Assembly (NCBI GenBank): GCA_030377865.1
Contig: JAUCGA010000007.1
Span: forward strand, 19,338-83,337
Reading direction: 5' to 3'
Origin: Anaerolineales bacterium HSG25
Lineage (GTDB): Bacteria; Chloroflexota; Anaerolineae; 4572-78; J111
Length of the DNA stretch: 64,000 nucleotides
In this document: positions 17,565-28,044 of the stretch, one piece after another
Numbering within the stretch: the stretch's first letter is position 1
How the letters are laid out: the number at the start of each line of letters is the position of its first letter
Program-made: the position numbers and the translations under genes
Notes under the pieces: model-generated
The model's database searches: none
Told to the model about the DNA's origin: nothing
What the model saw: only the letters and a program-made list of their open reading frames with translations

Positions 17565-17588
17565 CTTTATACCTTTAAACTCTATTGC

Positions 17589-18362
17589 TTACCCACTTAT
17601 AATAAAATTAGGATAAACTACCTTCATCAAATACAAACCTTGAGCCGGAGCTGTTGGGCCTGAATATTTTAAATCTTTAGCCAGCAAAATTTTTCTTACA
17701 TCATCTGGAATTAGCCGATTTAGTCCAACCAAGACCAAAGTTCCAACTATATTCCTAACCATGTGATATAAAAATGCATTCGCTGTTATATCAAAAAAAA
17801 TTTTGTTGTTTTTAGCAAACCAATTAATAGCCATAATACGACGTACAGCATGTCCACCTATTTGTGGAGGTTTACCAAATGAAGAAAAATCGTACGTCCC
17901 AATAAGATGAGTTGATGCTTCTCTCATTAAAGCTAAATTTAATTTAGATCGAATGTAATGAGAATAAAAACGCTCAAAGACACTGAATGAAGTATCATTA
18001 ACTATAACATATCGATACGAACGCTGTATGGCAGCATATCTAGGTGAAAAATCAGGTAATACTGTGACTAATTTTTTAACAAAAATATCATGAGGTAAAA
18101 CGGAATTTAAAGCTCGACGTAAATCATCAGTAGAATGTCGCCAAACTGCATCAAATGCAATAACCTGTCCAGTAGCGTGAACACCCGCATCAGTTCTACC
18201 CGCTACACTAACACGAGTAAATACCTTCATGATTTTCGTTAATGTCTTTTCTATTGAACCCTGAACAGTACGTACATCAGGCTGTATCTGATAACCATGG
18301 AAAAGCGTGCCGTCATATTCAATGACGGCACAATAACGTTCTGACTCAAGATTTATCAACAT
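17589..18362 (-). CDS. truA: tRNA pseudouridine(38-40) synthase TruA
   Basis: Pseudouridine synthase of 257 residues that isomerises U38-U40 in the anticodon arm. The catalytic Asp is in AGRTDAGVHATGQVIAF, near residue 58. The N-terminal EYDGTLFHGYQIQP and the C-terminal FLYHMVRNIVGTLVLVG are also family-typical. It is placed between rplQ and rplM, 16 bases after rplQ, so it is probably co-transcribed with the alpha operon. Confidence 0.96.
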   Translation of the reverse strand: MLINLESERYCAVIEYDGTLFHGYQIQPDVRTVQGSIEKTLTKIMKVFTRVSVAGRTDAGVHATGQVIAFDAVWRHSTDDLRRALNSVLPHDIFVKKLVTVLPDFSPRYAAIQRSYRYVIVNDTSFSVFERFYSHYIRSKLNLALMREASTHLIGTYDFSSFGKPPQIGGHAVRRIMAINWFAKNNKIFFDITANAFLYHMVRNIVGTLVLVGLNRLIPDDVRKILLAKDLKYSGPTAPAQGLYLMKVVYPNFIISG

Positions 18363-18378
18363 CTAGCATTAACGTCTC

Positions 18379-18735
18379 TTATACACCAACGATCTCTATC
18401 AGAGCTACATTTGCGGCATCGCCCTGACGAGGACCTAATTTATATATCCTAGTATATCCACCTGCCTCCGATTCTATCACTGGAGCGATATCATCAAAAA
18501 GTTTTTGTAAAATTGCAGGATCGTATATATCACGAGCCGCTAACCGACGCGCATGTAAATCACCACGCTTGGCTAACGTAATTAAACGTTCTGCAATAGG
18601 CTGAACACTTTTAGCCTTTGCTTCCGTTGTTTTTATACGATTATGACGGAATAACTCGGTCGCCAAATTACGTAACAAAGCTTTACGATGCTTAGTTGAG
18701 CGACTAAGTTTTCTTCCTTTAATATTATGACGCAT
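18379..18735 (-). CDS. rplQ: 50S ribosomal protein L17
   Basis: L17 of 118 residues, located near the peptide exit tunnel. It begins [31 protein letters not shown] with the conserved HR-x-ALLRNL block. The [22 protein letters not shown]-terminus is characteristic. It follows rpoA by 10 bases, which is the normal alpha-operon order. Confidence 0.98.
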   Translation of the reverse strand: MRHNIKGRKLSRSTKHRKALLRNLATELFRHNRIKTTEAKAKSVQPIAERLITLAKRGDLHARRLAARDIYDPAILQKLFDDIAPVIESEAGGYTRIYKLGPRQGDAANVALIEIVGV

Positions 18736-18745
18736 ATAATCTCCC

Positions 18746-19738
18746 TTACTGCCCTAAATGTTCTGAAACAGACATCGGCATATTATCACTTTCATCTGTC
18801 AAAACATTTAAAAACCCTTTCTCTTCTAATTTATCCATCAGTTCATCCAGCGACTTTTGACCAAAATTACGAATCGCCAATAATTCATCTTGTCCCTTTT
18901 TCAACTTTTGTAAAATCTCACCGATTTGAGTAATTCCAGCACGCTTGAGGCAGTTATAAGCTCGAACAGAAAGTTCGAGTTCTTCAATAGGTGCTTCATA
19001 TAATTTATTCGGAATTTCGCCTTCTTCTTCCACTTCCACAGGTATGTCTATTTCAGTAGCACCAGAAACAAGTGAAAAGTGTTGTACTAATATCTTAGCC
19101 GATTCACTTAATGCATCCCGAGGAAAAATTGTCCCATCAGTCGTAACATCTAATAATAAACGGTCATAATCTGTTGCCTGTCCAATGCGTGCACGCTCTA
19201 CAGAATAATTAGCTTTACGTATTGGGCTAAATATAGCATCTACAGGTATCTCACCTATTGGCAATTTACCTCTTTCCTCTGCCGGCGAATAACCACGCCC
19301 CATCTGGACAACTAATTCCAAATCAAGTTCTGCATCAGGGGAATCAACGACTAATAAAGGTAGCTCAGGGTTTATTATCTCTACCTGAGTAGAGGATCCT
19401 ACTAAATCACCACCCGTAACAATACCAACTCCTCTAACCTCTGCTCGTAAACGAACCGACTCATTTTGAAAAAGTTTGAAGCGCAACTGCTTTACATTCA
19501 ATATTAATGCTGTCATATCCTCACGAACGTTCGGTATATTCGAAAATTCATGGTGCACACCACTAACTCTAATAGACGTAACAGCCGCACCGGTTAGAGA
19601 GGATAATAAGACACGGCGCAAAGCATTACCTAATGTTATACCATAACCATTTTCCAAGGGTCCTATACTAAAACGGCCAGATCCTTGTGAAATAGCCTCC
19701 GTTTCTATTTTGGGCAATACTAAATTAAAATCAGACAA
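18746..19738 (-). CDS. rpoA: DNA-directed RNA polymerase subunit alpha
   Basis: RNA polymerase alpha subunit of 330 residues. The N-terminal assembly domain (about 1-230) contains [26 protein letters not shown] and ends near [13 protein letters not shown]. The C-terminal domain (about 250-315) has the helix-hairpin-helix [21 protein letters not shown] and [11 protein letters not shown], which contacts UP elements and activators. rpsD, usually just upstream, is missing; the 88-base gap to rpsK has no S4 reading frame. Confidence 0.98.
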   Translation of the reverse strand: MSDFNLVLPKIETEAISQGSGRFSIGPLENGYGITLGNALRRVLLSSLTGAAVTSIRVSGVHHEFSNIPNVREDMTALILNVKQLRFKLFQNESVRLRAEVRGVGIVTGGDLVGSSTQVEIINPELPLLVVDSPDAELDLELVVQMGRGYSPAEERGKLPIGEIPVDAIFSPIRKANYSVERARIGQATDYDRLLLDVTTDGTIFPRDALSESAKILVQHFSLVSGATEIDIPVEVEEEGEIPNKLYEAPIEELELSVRAYNCLKRAGITQIGEILQKLKKGQDELLAIRNFGQKSLDELMDKLEEKGFLNVLTDESDNMPMSVSEHLGQ

Positions 19739-19826
19739 AAAGCTCCTCCCAAAAACATACTGTATAAATTACCAACTTAACCATTTCTCATAAATAAATT
19801 CTGTATTTGACAACCTTTACAAAAAA

Positions 19827-20231
19827 TTATACCCTACGCCTTTTAGGCGGACGGCAACCGTTATGCGGAATAGGAGTTCGGTCAGTAATTGAACGAAGCT
19901 TCATATCAGCTCCTTGAAGAGCACGAATCGCTGATTCACGTCCAGGCCCCGGACCTTTTACAAAAACATCCAGCTCGCGAACACCATGGTTTTGAGCTGT
20001 TTTGGCCGCATTACGAGCGGCCAGTTGAGCCGCATAAGGAGTGCTTTTTCGAGACCCCTTAAATCCGCTTGTACCACCACTAGCCCAACTAATAACATTT
20101 CCCTTTTGATCAGTAATTGTTACAACTGTATTATTAAATGTCGAATAAATATAAGCTCGACCATAAGGTATATTTTTTCGTTCTTTTCTACTACCAGATC
20201 GAACGCTATGTCCTTTTTTCTGCTTCGCCAT
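19827..20231 (-). CDS. rpsK: 30S ribosomal protein S11
   Basis: S11 of 134 residues, part of the small-subunit platform near the E site. It is recognised from [60 protein letters not shown] and the C-terminal [16 protein letters not shown]. It is preceded by rpsM and followed by rpoA. An unusually Ser/Arg/Lys-rich N-terminal extension of about 20 residues precedes the core, as is common in the family. Confidence 0.98.
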   Translation of the reverse strand: MAKQKKGHSVRSGSRKERKNIPYGRAYIYSTFNNTVVTITDQKGNVISWASGGTSGFKGSRKSTPYAAQLAARNAAKTAQNHGVRELDVFVKGPGPGRESAIRALQGADMKLRSITDRTPIPHNGCRPPKRRRV

Positions 20232-20302
20232 AAATCCTCTATATTATTACTTTAGTTTTTACCTAGTTATCCGCAAGTGTAGAAAATTACACACTGTAGC
20301 TA

Positions 20303-20683
20303 TTATTTACGTGGAGCTCGTTTCTTACCGGCAACTGTTTTACGGGTCCCTCTACGAGTTCGAGCATTAGTTCTTGTACGTTGACCACGTGCTGGTAAAT
20401 TACGCCGATGGCGCAAACCACGATAACACCCTATTTCTTGCAACCTCTTTATGTTCATGCCAAGTTCACGTCGCAAATCACCCTCTACTACATAATGACG
20501 ATCAATTACTTCACGCAAACGTATTATTTCATCTTCCGCCAAGTCTTTCACCTGAATATCGGGACTAACTTCCGTTTTTATCAAAATTTGTTTACTAGTA
20601 TGCAAACCAATTCCATATATATAAGTCAACGCTATTTCAATCCGCTTACTACGAGGCAAATCAACACCAGCAATACGAGCCAT
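20303..20683 (-). CDS. rpsM: 30S ribosomal protein S13
   Basis: S13 of 126 residues, a head protein that bridges to the large subunit. It begins [26 protein letters not shown], with the helix-two-turn-helix region [19 protein letters not shown]. The conserved [28 protein letters not shown] is followed by a basic tail. It comes right after rpmJ, 11 bases apart. Confidence 0.98.
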   Translation of the reverse strand: MARIAGVDLPRSKRIEIALTYIYGIGLHTSKQILIKTEVSPDIQVKDLAEDEIIRLREVIDRHYVVEGDLRRELGMNIKRLQEIGCYRGLRHRRNLPARGQRTRTNARTRRGTRKTVAGKKRAPRK

Positions 20684-20694
20684 ATCTATTCTCC

Positions 20695-20811
20695 TTAACC
20701 TTGGCGTTGTTTATGACGTGGATTTCTTTTACAAAGAACTCGCACAACACCACGGCGTTTAACTATTTTACAATATTCACACCGACGTTTTACAGATGGT
20801 CTAACTTTCAC
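20695..20811 (-). CDS. rpmJ: 50S ribosomal protein L36 (zinc-binding form)
   Basis: A 38-codon protein starting at GTG with GGGAG eight bases upstream. It reads [20 protein letters not shown], then [18 protein letters not shown]. The zinc ligands C11, C14, C27 and H33 are all present (C+ form). It lies between secY and rpsM. infA, normally just before rpmJ, is absent here, and so are adk and map after secY. Confidence 0.96.
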   Translation of the reverse strand: MKVRPSVKRRCEYCKIVKRRGVVRVLCKRNPRHKQRQG

Positions 20812-20833
20812 AATACATTCTCCCTTATTACAT

Positions 20834-22165
20834 TTATGTGATAAAGCCTTCATAGTGGCGCATTAATAATTGCGCTTCAAGTTGGCGAACAGTATCTAAA
20901 ACAACACCAACAACAATTAATAACCCTGTACTTGTGATTAAAAGCGTTTGGGTTTGAGTAGCAGATTGAGACACACCCGGAATAACATTAACCAACCAAG
21001 GTAATACCGCAACAAATCCTAACATAAGTGCACCCGCAAATGTAATCCGCTGAACCACAGAATTAAGGTAAGCCTCAGTACGTTTACCTGGTCTTAATCC
21101 AGGTATAAAACCGCCCTGTCTTTGTAAATTATCTGCCAAATTCTGTTGCTTAAATATCACATCTGTATAAAAATATGTAAAGCCAACAACCATTATAAAA
21201 TACACAATCCAATAGGGAAAAGCAGAAGGATCAGGGCTGAACCACTGAACTACACCCAAAGCAACATTATGAACAAAGCCATCAGGATACGCCGCAACAA
21301 AATAACTAGCTACGGCACTAGGAAAAATCATAATTGATTGGGCAAAGATTAAAGGTATCATACCTGCACTATTTACTCGAAGCGGAATATGTGTACTCTG
21401 TCCACCATAAACCTTAGTTCCTCGAACGCGTTTTCCATACTGCACAGGTATGCGACGCTGGCCTTCCTGAACTACAGCTATAACAGCTATCGTAAATACT
21501 GTTATTACAGCAAAAAGAAGCAAGTTACCCCACTCTTGACGACTAACAAAGCCTCCAATTTGGGCGGGCATCTCAGCCACAATACCGCCAAAAATTATTA
21601 TAGATAATCCATTACCAATCCCTTGCTCCGTTATTAGCTCTCCCATCCAAACGGCTATCATAGTACCGGCTGTCATGGTCAATAAAATAGCAACTGTTGT
21701 TAACGGGTTTGTACTAAGTCCGAAATCAGGCATCATACCAGGAACAGTATTTTGCATAAAAATAGCCTGACCGTAGGCTTGCAAAAGGGCTAATGGCACC
21801 GTCATTAAGTAAGTATAAAGTGTAATCTTATTACGGCCTTGTTCTCCTTCCTTAGCTAATTCCTGCAATTGAGGCACTAACGGATTCAACAATTGCATAA
21901 TAATCGACGCAGTAATATAGGGATATACTCCCATCGCCATTATTGAAAAATTTACCAAAGCCCCTCCTGATAAGAGGTTTAAGAACTGGACAATAACTTG
22001 CCCACCCGTTTGCCCTGTCTCTAAAAATTGCCGAAGGGCATCCGCATTAACACCTGGAACTGGTATATGGGCGGCGGCACGGTATACAACTAAGATCATT
22101 AATGTGAAAACTATTTTACGTCTTAGATCAGGAAGAATTATCGCATTTCGTATCGCATCTATCAT
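20834..22165 (-). CDS. secY: preprotein translocase subunit SecY
   Basis: Central channel subunit of the Sec translocon, 443 residues with ten predicted membrane segments. Conserved sites include [26 protein letters not shown] at the start, the plug/TM2 region ([31 protein letters not shown]), [19 protein letters not shown] and the cytoplasmic loop [16 protein letters not shown]. The C-terminus ends [14 protein letters not shown]. It follows rplO by nine bases. The cytoplasmic loop 4-5 region includes [16 protein letters not shown], as is usual. Confidence 0.98.
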   Translation of the reverse strand: MIDAIRNAIILPDLRRKIVFTLMILVVYRAAAHIPVPGVNADALRQFLETGQTGGQVIVQFLNLLSGGALVNFSIMAMGVYPYITASIIMQLLNPLVPQLQELAKEGEQGRNKITLYTYLMTVPLALLQAYGQAIFMQNTVPGMMPDFGLSTNPLTTVAILLTMTAGTMIAVWMGELITEQGIGNGLSIIIFGGIVAEMPAQIGGFVSRQEWGNLLLFAVITVFTIAVIAVVQEGQRRIPVQYGKRVRGTKVYGGQSTHIPLRVNSAGMIPLIFAQSIMIFPSAVASYFVAAYPDGFVHNVALGVVQWFSPDPSAFPYWIVYFIMVVGFTYFYTDVIFKQQNLADNLQRQGGFIPGLRPGKRTEAYLNSVVQRITFAGALMLGFVAVLPWLVNVIPGVSQSATQTQTLLITSTGLLIVVGVVLDTVRQLEAQLLMRHYEGFIT

Positions 22166-22174
22166 TTGATTATC

Positions 22175-22633
22175 CTATGATAACGACAAAACTTCTACGC
22201 TACCACCAGTTGCCTCAATTTTCTCTATTGCTGTTTTAGAAAAACGGTGAGCTTTAACATGAAAGGTCGAAGTGAGGTCACCGTCTCCTAGAATAGCAAC
22301 AGCCTTATCTGAACGTTTAATAAGTCCAAAATTAACTAATAACTCAGGTGTAATATCTTGTTCGATATCGCCTAAACATTCCTGTAGACGACTAACATTG
22401 ATAGGTTTATAGTGGACACGACGAATATTTGTAAATCCTCGACGAAAGGGTAATCGACGAACCAAAGGCAATTGACCACCTTCAAAAAATGGTCCCTTCC
22501 CACCTCCTGAACGAGCTCCCTGTCCTTTCATGCCTCTTCCAGAAGTTTTACCTTTCCCAGAAGCCATACCCCTTCCAACTCTCTTTCTACGTTTTCTACT
22601 ACCAGACGCAGGTTTTAAATCATGTAATTTCAT
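22175..22633 (-). CDS. rplO: 50S ribosomal protein L15
   Basis: L15 of 152 residues. The long basic N-terminus MKLHDLKPASGSRKRRKRVGRG and the Gly-rich stretch SGKGKTSGRGMKGQGARSGG thread into 23S rRNA. FEGGQLPLVRRLPFRRGFTN is characteristic, and the globular C-terminus ends IEATGGSVEVL. It is placed between rpmD and secY in the standard spc order. Confidence 0.98.
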   Translation of the reverse strand: MKLHDLKPASGSRKRRKRVGRGMASGKGKTSGRGMKGQGARSGGGKGPFFEGGQLPLVRRLPFRRGFTNIRRVHYKPINVSRLQECLGDIEQDITPELLVNFGLIKRSDKAVAILGDGDLTSTFHVKAHRFSKTAIEKIEATGGSVEVLSLS

Positions 22634-22671
22634 ATCTAACTAAACTCCAACAAACAGCTATAATAAACCCC

Positions 22672-22860
22672 TTAGTTAACCACCACTAAATGAGATACTT
22701 TTGTTATCATGCCACGAATAACCGGAGTGTTTTTGTGTTCTACGGTTTGACCAAGTCGACGTAATCCAAGAGCGCGAACGGTACCTTTTTGTCGCTTAGA
22801 ATAACCAATGGCACTTTTTACCAAAGTAATTCTTAAGGTACTAGATATTTCATTAGACAT
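22672..22860 (-). CDS. rpmD: 50S ribosomal protein L30
   Basis: L30 of 62 residues. It begins [20 protein letters not shown], with the family signature [23 protein letters not shown] and the end [18 protein letters not shown] at 22860 is chosen because it gives normal L30 length and overlaps the rpsE stop by eight bases, which suggests coupling; a longer frame to 22950 would run back into rpsE. Confidence 0.97.
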   Translation of the reverse strand: MSNEISSTLRITLVKSAIGYSKRQKGTVRALGLRRLGQTVEHKNTPVIRGMITKVSHLVVVN

Positions 22861-23389
22861 GATTACCTTTCCTTGAAACCCAAAAGGGCTGTACCTGTTC
22901 AATTGGTAAACCACGATTACGCGCCACTTCAACGGGATCTTGCAATTCATTTAATGCCTTAATTGTAGCTTTTACAACATTTAAGATGTTAGAACTTCCT
23001 TTGCTCTTCGTCAAAATATCACGAACACCAACCGCCTCAATTACAGCACGAACACCTCCTCCAGCAATTACACCCGTTCCTGGAGATGCCGGCTTCAAGA
23101 ATACCTCTGCTGCACTAAAACGACTAGTTATTTCATGAGGAATTGTAGTTCCAATAGTTGCGACCTTGCACATATCACGTCTAGCCCGTTCAGAGCCTTT
23201 ACGGATAGCCTCAGGTACTTCACGTGCTTTACCAACACCAACACCAACACTACCTTTGTTATCACCAACAACAACAACAGCTCTAAAACTAAAACGCCGA
23301 CCACCTTTTACAACTTTAGCAGTTCGAGCAATATGCACCACTCGCTCATCAAACTCATCCACGGCATTTTGAAATTCACGTTTTGCCAC
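22853..23389 (-). CDS. rpsE: 30S ribosomal protein S5
   Basis: S5 of 178 residues, involved in decoding fidelity. The double-stranded RNA-binding-like N domain shows [19 protein letters not shown] and [24 protein letters not shown]. The C domain shows [23 protein letters not shown] and [13 protein letters not shown]. The gene overlaps rpmD by eight bases and follows rplR by ten. Confidence 0.98.
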   Translation of the reverse strand: MAKREFQNAVDEFDERVVHIARTAKVVKGGRRFSFRAVVVVGDNKGSVGVGVGKAREVPEAIRKGSERARRDMCKVATIGTTIPHEITSRFSAAEVFLKPASPGTGVIAGGGVRAVIEAVGVRDILTKSKGSSNILNVVKATIKALNELQDPVEVARNRGLPIEQVQPFWVSRKGNHV

Positions 23390-23399
23390 AAAATTCTCC

Positions 23400-23768
23400 T
23401 TAAAACTTTAATCCATTTTCTCGGGAACTATCCGCCAATGCCTTTATCCGACCGTGATATTTATATCCTCCACGATCAAACACAACCTTAGTCACACCAA
23501 CTTCTAATGCACGTTCAGCTACTAATTTACCTACAATTTTAGCCTGTTCAGTTTTCGATGGTTTCTCCGCTAAAACCTTAATAGAAGTATCCAAACTAGA
23601 AGCCGAGGCTAAAGTAACTCCTTTTGTATCATCTATAACCTGAGCATATATATGGTTCAAGCTACGAAATACATTTAAACGGGGCTGATTAAGAGTACCA
23701 TTAACGTTTTTTCGAACTCGTGCATGACGCCGTTTTCTAGCTAAATAATTAAGATTAGTTTTTGCCAT
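23400..23768 (-). CDS. rplR: 50S ribosomal protein L18
   Basis: L18 of 122 residues, which binds 5S rRNA in the central protuberance. The ATG at 23768 ([20 protein letters not shown]) gives the family length; an upstream in-frame start adds only five unconserved residues. The motifs [24 protein letters not shown] and [24 protein letters not shown] are typical. It follows rplF in the spc order. Confidence 0.97.
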   Translation of the reverse strand: MAKTNLNYLARKRRHARVRKNVNGTLNQPRLNVFRSLNHIYAQVIDDTKGVTLASASSLDTSIKVLAEKPSKTEQAKIVGKLVAERALEVGVTKVVFDRGGYKYHGRIKALADSSRENGLKF

Positions 23769-23818
23769 AATGTATCTACTCACAAATTATATCTTTTGCC
23801 GTTACATGCTTGACCTTA

Positions 23819-24364
23819 CTACTTGGCCTTACCAGTTTTACCAGCCTTACGGATAATAGTTTCATTGGCATATCGTACACCCTTCCCTTTATATGGTTCC
23901 GGGGGTCGAACTCGACGAATTCTTGCCGCTATTTCGCCAACCAAGGCTTTATCTATACCATTAACTGATAACTGAGTACCGGACTTATCTACTACAAAAC
24001 TAACATTTTCTTGGGGATTAAACACAACTGGATGTGAATATCCTAAATTCAAAACTAATTTCTTACCCTGTAAAGCAGCCTTATAACCCACACCTTCAAT
24101 AACTAGATCTTTCGTAAAACCTTTACTAACGCCAAGTATCATGTTATTTACTAAAGCACGTATAAGACCATGCTTGGATCTATGTAAACGATGATCAGTA
24201 CTGCGGTTAATAATAACCTCACCACTTTCTTGTTTAACAGAAATCTCTGGTGGAAAACTATGTTGTAGCTCTCCTTTAGGGCCTTTTACTATAATCAAAT
24301 TTTGATCGATTTTGACTGAAACACCCGCTGGAATAACAACTGGCAATCTACCTATTCTCGACAT
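23819..24364 (-). CDS. rplF: 50S ribosomal protein L6
   Basis: L6 of 181 residues with two duplicated RNA-binding folds. It begins MSRIGRLPVVIPAGVSVKI and has VKGPKGELQ in the first fold. The second fold has EGVGYKAALQGKKLVLNLGYSHPV, then the diagnostic RRVRPPEPYKGKGVRYANE. Spacing to rpsH is 18 bases. Confidence 0.98.
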   Translation of the reverse strand: MSRIGRLPVVIPAGVSVKIDQNLIIVKGPKGELQHSFPPEISVKQESGEVIINRSTDHRLHRSKHGLIRALVNNMILGVSKGFTKDLVIEGVGYKAALQGKKLVLNLGYSHPVVFNPQENVSFVVDKSGTQLSVNGIDKALVGEIAARIRRVRPPEPYKGKGVRYANETIIRKAGKTGKAK

Positions 24365-24382
24365 TATCTAATGCCCCCTTAA

Positions 24383-24787
24383 CTACCAAACATAACAAAG
24401 AATTTCACCACCGACATTTTGTCGGTGCGCTTGATTACCCGTTATAACACCTTTAGAAGTAGACAATATACAAACTCCTAAGCCACTTCTCACATGAGGA
24501 ATATCATTTTTTCTGCAATATACCCTTTTCCCAGGCTTACTTACACGCTGTAAACCACCGATAACCGACCGAGGTTTACGTTCTTGAGTATATTTGAGAC
24601 GAACTAGCAACGTAGATGAAATTTTACCGGGCAAAACCTCATAATCCTTAATAAAGCCCTCATCTTTCAATATAGAAGCTATTGATTGCCTCATTGTAGA
24701 GGTAGGCATAGCAACTTGAGAATGCTGAGCAAGGCCAGCATTACGAACTCGGGTTAACATGTCAGCAATAGAATCTGTTACACTCAT
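24383..24787 (-). CDS. rpsH: 30S ribosomal protein S8
   Basis: S8 of 134 residues, a primary 16S rRNA-binding protein. It begins VTDSIADMLTRVRNAGLAQH, and the conserved RVSKPGKRVYCRKNDIPHV and GLGVCILSTSKGVITGNQA precede the C-terminal GGEILCYVW. In E. coli S8 represses the spc operon; no such site can be identified here by eye. Confidence 0.98.
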   Translation of the reverse strand: MSVTDSIADMLTRVRNAGLAQHSQVAMPTSTMRQSIASILKDEGFIKDYEVLPGKISSTLLVRLKYTQERKPRSVIGGLQRVSKPGKRVYCRKNDIPHVRSGLGVCILSTSKGVITGNQAHRQNVGGEILCYVW

Positions 24788-24837
24788 AAGTTTTTTTCAC
24801 AAATTTAAATAAATAATAACAATAAAAAATTTAAGTC

Positions 24838-25020
24838 CTACCAGCTTGATTTAACAACACCTGGAATCTTACCTTCATTGGCTAATTTACGAAAACAAAT
24901 TCGACATAAACCAAACCGACGCATATACGCACGCGGCCGAGCACATTGAGTACATCGATTACGAACACGCACCGCATATTTTCTACGTTCTTCCCGTATT
25001 GTCATACATTTTTTCGCCAT
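24838..25020 (-). CDS. rpsN: 30S ribosomal protein S14 type Z (zinc-binding)
   Basis: A 60-residue short-form S14. The zinc ribbon is [20 protein letters not shown] (two CxxC knuckles), followed by [18 protein letters not shown]. The short zinc-binding form is typical of Gram-positives, Chloroflexota and other lineages. It lies four bases behind rplE. Confidence 0.97.
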   Translation of the reverse strand: MAKKCMTIREERRKYAVRVRNRCTQCARPRAYMRRFGLCRICFRKLANEGKIPGVVKSSW

Positions 25021-25024
25021 ACGT

Positions 25025-25573
25025 TTACTTCTCCTTAAAAGGCATACCCATCAAACGCAACATTCGGCGACTTTCCTCATCATTCTTCGCCGTTGTTACA
25101 ATAGTCACACCCATTCCCCGAACTTTGTCGATTTTATCGTAGTCAATTTCAGGCCATACAAGTTGTTCAGTTAATCCCAAACTATAATTGCCACGCCCAT
25201 CAAAAGAATTAGGTGAAATGCCTCTAAAATCTCTCTGCCGAGCCAAAGCAATATTTAATAACCTATCTAAAAAATCCCACATCCGGTTACCACGTAATGT
25301 AACCTTAACTCCGATAGGGTTGCCTTCTCGCAACTTATATGTAGCAATAGATTTTCTCGCACGAGTTACAACGGGTTGTTGACCAGTAATAATTCTAACA
25401 TCATCAATAGCACGTTCAATCGCCTTAGCATTTTGCAATGCCTCACCTAAACCTACATTGACGATTACTTTCTCTACATTGGGAACCTGATGAATATTAG
25501 AATAATTAAATTCATCCAGCATTGCCGGAATAACCTGAGTTCTATATTTTTCCTTCAGACGAGCTATAGCCAT
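25025..25573 (-). CDS. rplE: 50S ribosomal protein L5
   Basis: L5 of 182 residues, which contacts 5S rRNA and the P-site tRNA. Conserved stretches are [82 protein letters not shown] and [20 protein letters not shown]. It is followed four bases later by rpsN. Confidence 0.98.
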   Translation of the reverse strand: MAIARLKEKYRTQVIPAMLDEFNYSNIHQVPNVEKVIVNVGLGEALQNAKAIERAIDDVRIITGQQPVVTRARKSIATYKLREGNPIGVKVTLRGNRMWDFLDRLLNIALARQRDFRGISPNSFDGRGNYSLGLTEQLVWPEIDYDKIDKVRGMGVTIVTTAKNDEESRRMLRLMGMPFKEK

Positions 25574-25600
25574 GTTATCTTATCCGTCACTAAAACAATT

Positions 25601-25960
25601 TTAGTCAATATTTTCATTACAAAGCTTGCAAAAGCGTATTTTTTTACCATCCACTTCTCTAAAACCTACCCGAGTAGCTTCATTACAATCAGAACAAACA
25701 AGCATTACATTCGATACATGAATAGGAGCACGAATCTCAACTATTTCACCTTGAGTGTTAGCTGAAGATTTTTTTTTGTGTTTCTTGCGGACATTTAATC
25801 CTGATACGCGCACAAAATCACGGTTTTTGTCCCGGCCGAGTCGTTTTTTCGTCCTTCGATCTATATACCAAGCCAGTATAATCTCTTCGACTTCGCCCCG
25901 CTCACCCTTCTCATTACCACTTATTACTTCCACTAAATCATCTTTCTTAATTCGCTGCAT
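25601..25960 (-). CDS. rplX: 50S ribosomal protein L24
   Basis: L24 of 119 residues, an assembly initiator near the exit tunnel. The KOW motif DDLVEVISGNEKGERGEV is followed by a charged insert (DRRTKKRLGRDKNRDF), the conserved VSGLNVRKKHKK and IHVSNVMLV. It ends in a zinc-knuckle tail with CSDC and CKLC, a form found in several phyla. Confidence 0.96.
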   Translation of the reverse strand: MQRIKKDDLVEVISGNEKGERGEVEEIILAWYIDRRTKKRLGRDKNRDFVRVSGLNVRKKHKKKSSANTQGEIVEIRAPIHVSNVMLVCSDCNEATRVGFREVDGKKIRFCKLCNENID

Positions 25961-25979
25961 ATTATATATCCTTTTGTTC

Positions 25980-26351
25980 TCAAAGAACCTCTGGTGCTAA
26001 AGAAACTATCCTCATAAATCCCTTTTCCCGCAATTCACGAGCGACAGGACCAAAAATACGCGTACCACGAGGCCCTTTTCCTTCAGTATCCAAAATCACG
26101 GCGGCATTATCATCAAAACGAATATACGAGCCATCGGTACGCCCTATTTCTTTGCGCGTCCGAACAATAACAGCCTTAATTACAGATCCTTTTTTAACAG
26201 TACTATGAGGAGCAACTTGTTTAACCGTTGCAGTAATTATATCACCAATACTTGCATAACGGCGGGCAGACCCTCCAACAACACGGATACATAAAATTTC
26301 TTTTGCGCCGCTATTATCAGCTACTTTTAGACGGCTTTCTTGCTGTATCAT
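25980..26351 (-). CDS. rplN: 50S ribosomal protein L14
   Basis: L14 of 123 residues at the subunit interface. It begins [20 protein letters not shown]. Other conserved parts are [31 protein letters not shown] and the end [11 protein letters not shown]. Standard position between rpsQ and rplX. Confidence 0.98.
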   Translation of the reverse strand: MIQQESRLKVADNSGAKEILCIRVVGGSARRYASIGDIITATVKQVAPHSTVKKGSVIKAVIVRTRKEIGRTDGSYIRFDDNAAVILDTEGKGPRGTRIFGPVARELREKGFMRIVSLAPEVL

Positions 26352-26386
26352 AATAATCTTCCAAAGTTATAGTTTGTAATAAAATT

Positions 26387-26632
26387 CTAACCTAATACTC
26401 GAACCAAAGACCAACGTTTTTCCTTACTCATTGGTTTTGATTCAATAATCTCAACAACATCTCCTGTAGAAGCCTTATTGCTCTCATCATGAACCTTATA
26501 CCGTTTATGAAGTCGAACCACTTTTCCATAACGAGCATGTCGTCTCAGACGTTCTACCTGAACAACTATTGTCTTATTCATTTTGTCGCTTGTAACACGA
26601 CCAATCAGTACTCTTCGCCGTTCTCTAGCCAT
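26387..26632 (-). CDS. rpsQ: 30S ribosomal protein S17
   Basis: S17 of 81 residues, with an OB fold that binds 16S rRNA early in assembly. The motifs LIGRVTSDKMNKTIVVQVERL, YGKVVRLHKRYKVHDE and GDVVEIIESKPMSKEKRWSLV are diagnostic. It is near the usual length and sits between rpmC and rplN. Confidence 0.98.
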   Translation of the reverse strand: MARERRRVLIGRVTSDKMNKTIVVQVERLRRHARYGKVVRLHKRYKVHDESNKASTGDVVEIIESKPMSKEKRWSLVRVLG

Positions 26633-26658
26633 AATACCATTCCACCTGGTAAATAAAT

Positions 26659-26862
26659 CTAATTACTGTTTTTTCGTTCATTTAAAACAGTTTTCATACG
26701 AGCTATATTTTTTCTGATTTTTTTAGGAAATGTTGTATCTTTCAACTGTCCAAAAGCTGTTTGAAATCGCAAATTAAAAAGTTCTTGATACGAATCATCT
26801 AATTTCTTATAAATTTCATCTGCAGACCAGTTTCGAATTTCATTCGCACGAAAAGATTTCAT
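26659..26862 (-). CDS. rpmC: 50S ribosomal protein L29
   Basis: L29 of 67 residues at the tunnel exit. It is recognised by ANEIRNWSADEIYKKLDDSY, FNLRFQTAFGQLKDTTFPKKIR and the arginine-containing helix NIARMKTVLNER. It lies 17 bases after rplP in the S10 order. Confidence 0.97.
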   Translation of the reverse strand: MKSFRANEIRNWSADEIYKKLDDSYQELFNLRFQTAFGQLKDTTFPKKIRKNIARMKTVLNERKNSN

Positions 26863-26879
26863 TTTTGTATTCTCCTATC

Positions 26880-27284
26880 CTAGTCCGTTCTATGTATAAA
26901 CTGAGTTTTTATGGATAGCTTGTGAGAGGCTAAACGCATCGCTTCTTTTGCGATTTCTTCTGGCACACCTGTAATTTCAAAGATCACTCGCCCAGGTTTA
27001 ACTACTGCAACCCAATACTCTACGGCACCCTTCCCACTCCCCATACGAGTTTCGGCGGCTTTTGCTGTAACTGGCTTATCAGGAAAAACACGAATCCATA
27101 ACTTTCCACCACGTTTTACGTAACGAACAATTGCTCGACGAGCAGATTCAATCTGACGACTTGTCATCCAACATGGTTCCAGAGCCTGCAAACCGTATTC
27201 TCCAAATGAAATTGTTGAACCACGATATGCTTTACCTCTTAAACGACCACGCATTTGCTTGCGATATTTTACACGTTTAGGCAT
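26880..27284 (-). CDS. rplP: 50S ribosomal protein L16
   Basis: L16 of 134 residues near the A-site finger and peptidyl transferase centre. The ATG at 27284 ([19 protein letters not shown]) matches the family start; another ATG two codons upstream is possible. [29 protein letters not shown] and [15 protein letters not shown] are the signature segments. Confidence 0.97.
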   Translation of the reverse strand: MPKRVKYRKQMRGRLRGKAYRGSTISFGEYGLQALEPCWMTSRQIESARRAIVRYVKRGGKLWIRVFPDKPVTAKAAETRMGSGKGAVEYWVAVVKPGRVIFEITGVPEEIAKEAMRLASHKLSIKTQFIHRTD

Positions 27285-27339
27285 CAACATAATAATAAAA
27301 CCTCAATAGCCATTAGTAAGATAATGACCCTTATCATCC

Positions 27340-28011
27340 TCAATTCGAAAAACCTACATTCGCTTCTTCTTTGGGCTTAGGAAGTATATCCCCTTTATAC
27401 ACCCAAACTTTAATTCCTATTTTGCTAAATGTTGTTAATGCTTCAACATTCGCATAATCTATATCAGCGCGCAATGTATGACGGGGTATACGACCCTCTC
27501 GTTGTGATTCGCGGCGAGCCATATCAGCCCCTCCCAAACGTCCACTACACGTTATCATAATTCCCTTGGCACCTGCTCTATTCGCTCTACGAATAGCTTG
27601 TTTCATTGCCCTTTTATGAGAGACACGATTTTCTATCTGTTGAGCAATTGATTGACCAATAAGAAATGCTGACATATCTGGGTTCTCAACTTCTACAACG
27701 TCCACATGTATTTTCTTTTTTGTCAAATTTTCTATTTTTTTCCGCAATTGATTGACCGAACTACCCTTTCGACCAATAACAATCCCCGGCTTTGGCGTAC
27801 TTATCTTAATCGAAATTTGCTTAGCGGCAGGAAGACGTTCAATATCAACGCTCGCTACACTACCACGTTCATGACTAGCAAAAATCAATTCTCTCAACTT
27901 AAGATCCTCGGCTAACAGAGTTTGATATTCCTTGCCCTCAGCATACCAACGAGCATAATGCTCTTTAACTATACCCAATCTAAATCCAATAGGATGAACT
28001 TTACGACCCAA
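27340..28011 (-). CDS. rpsC: 30S ribosomal protein S3
   Basis: S3 of 223 residues, a head protein at the mRNA entry with helicase contribution. It begins MGRKVHPIGFRLGIVKEHYARWYA. The KH domain has PGIVIGRKGSSVNQLRKKIE (GxxG loop GRKG). The C domain has RAGAKGIMITCSGRLGGADMAR, EGRIPRHTLRADIDY and IGIKVWVYKGDI. It follows rplV. Confidence 0.98.
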   Translation of the reverse strand: MGRKVHPIGFRLGIVKEHYARWYAEGKEYQTLLAEDLKLRELIFASHERGSVASVDIERLPAAKQISIKISTPKPGIVIGRKGSSVNQLRKKIENLTKKKIHVDVVEVENPDMSAFLIGQSIAQQIENRVSHKRAMKQAIRRANRAGAKGIMITCSGRLGGADMARRESQREGRIPRHTLRADIDYANVEALTTFSKIGIKVWVYKGDILPKPKEEANVGFSN

Positions 28012-28044
28012 ATTTACATCTCCTTAACTAAGTACATATTAAGA

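Noticed and set aside
20812..20833. infA hidden between secY and rpmJ
   Set aside because: Only 22 bases separate the two genes, so there is no room for it.
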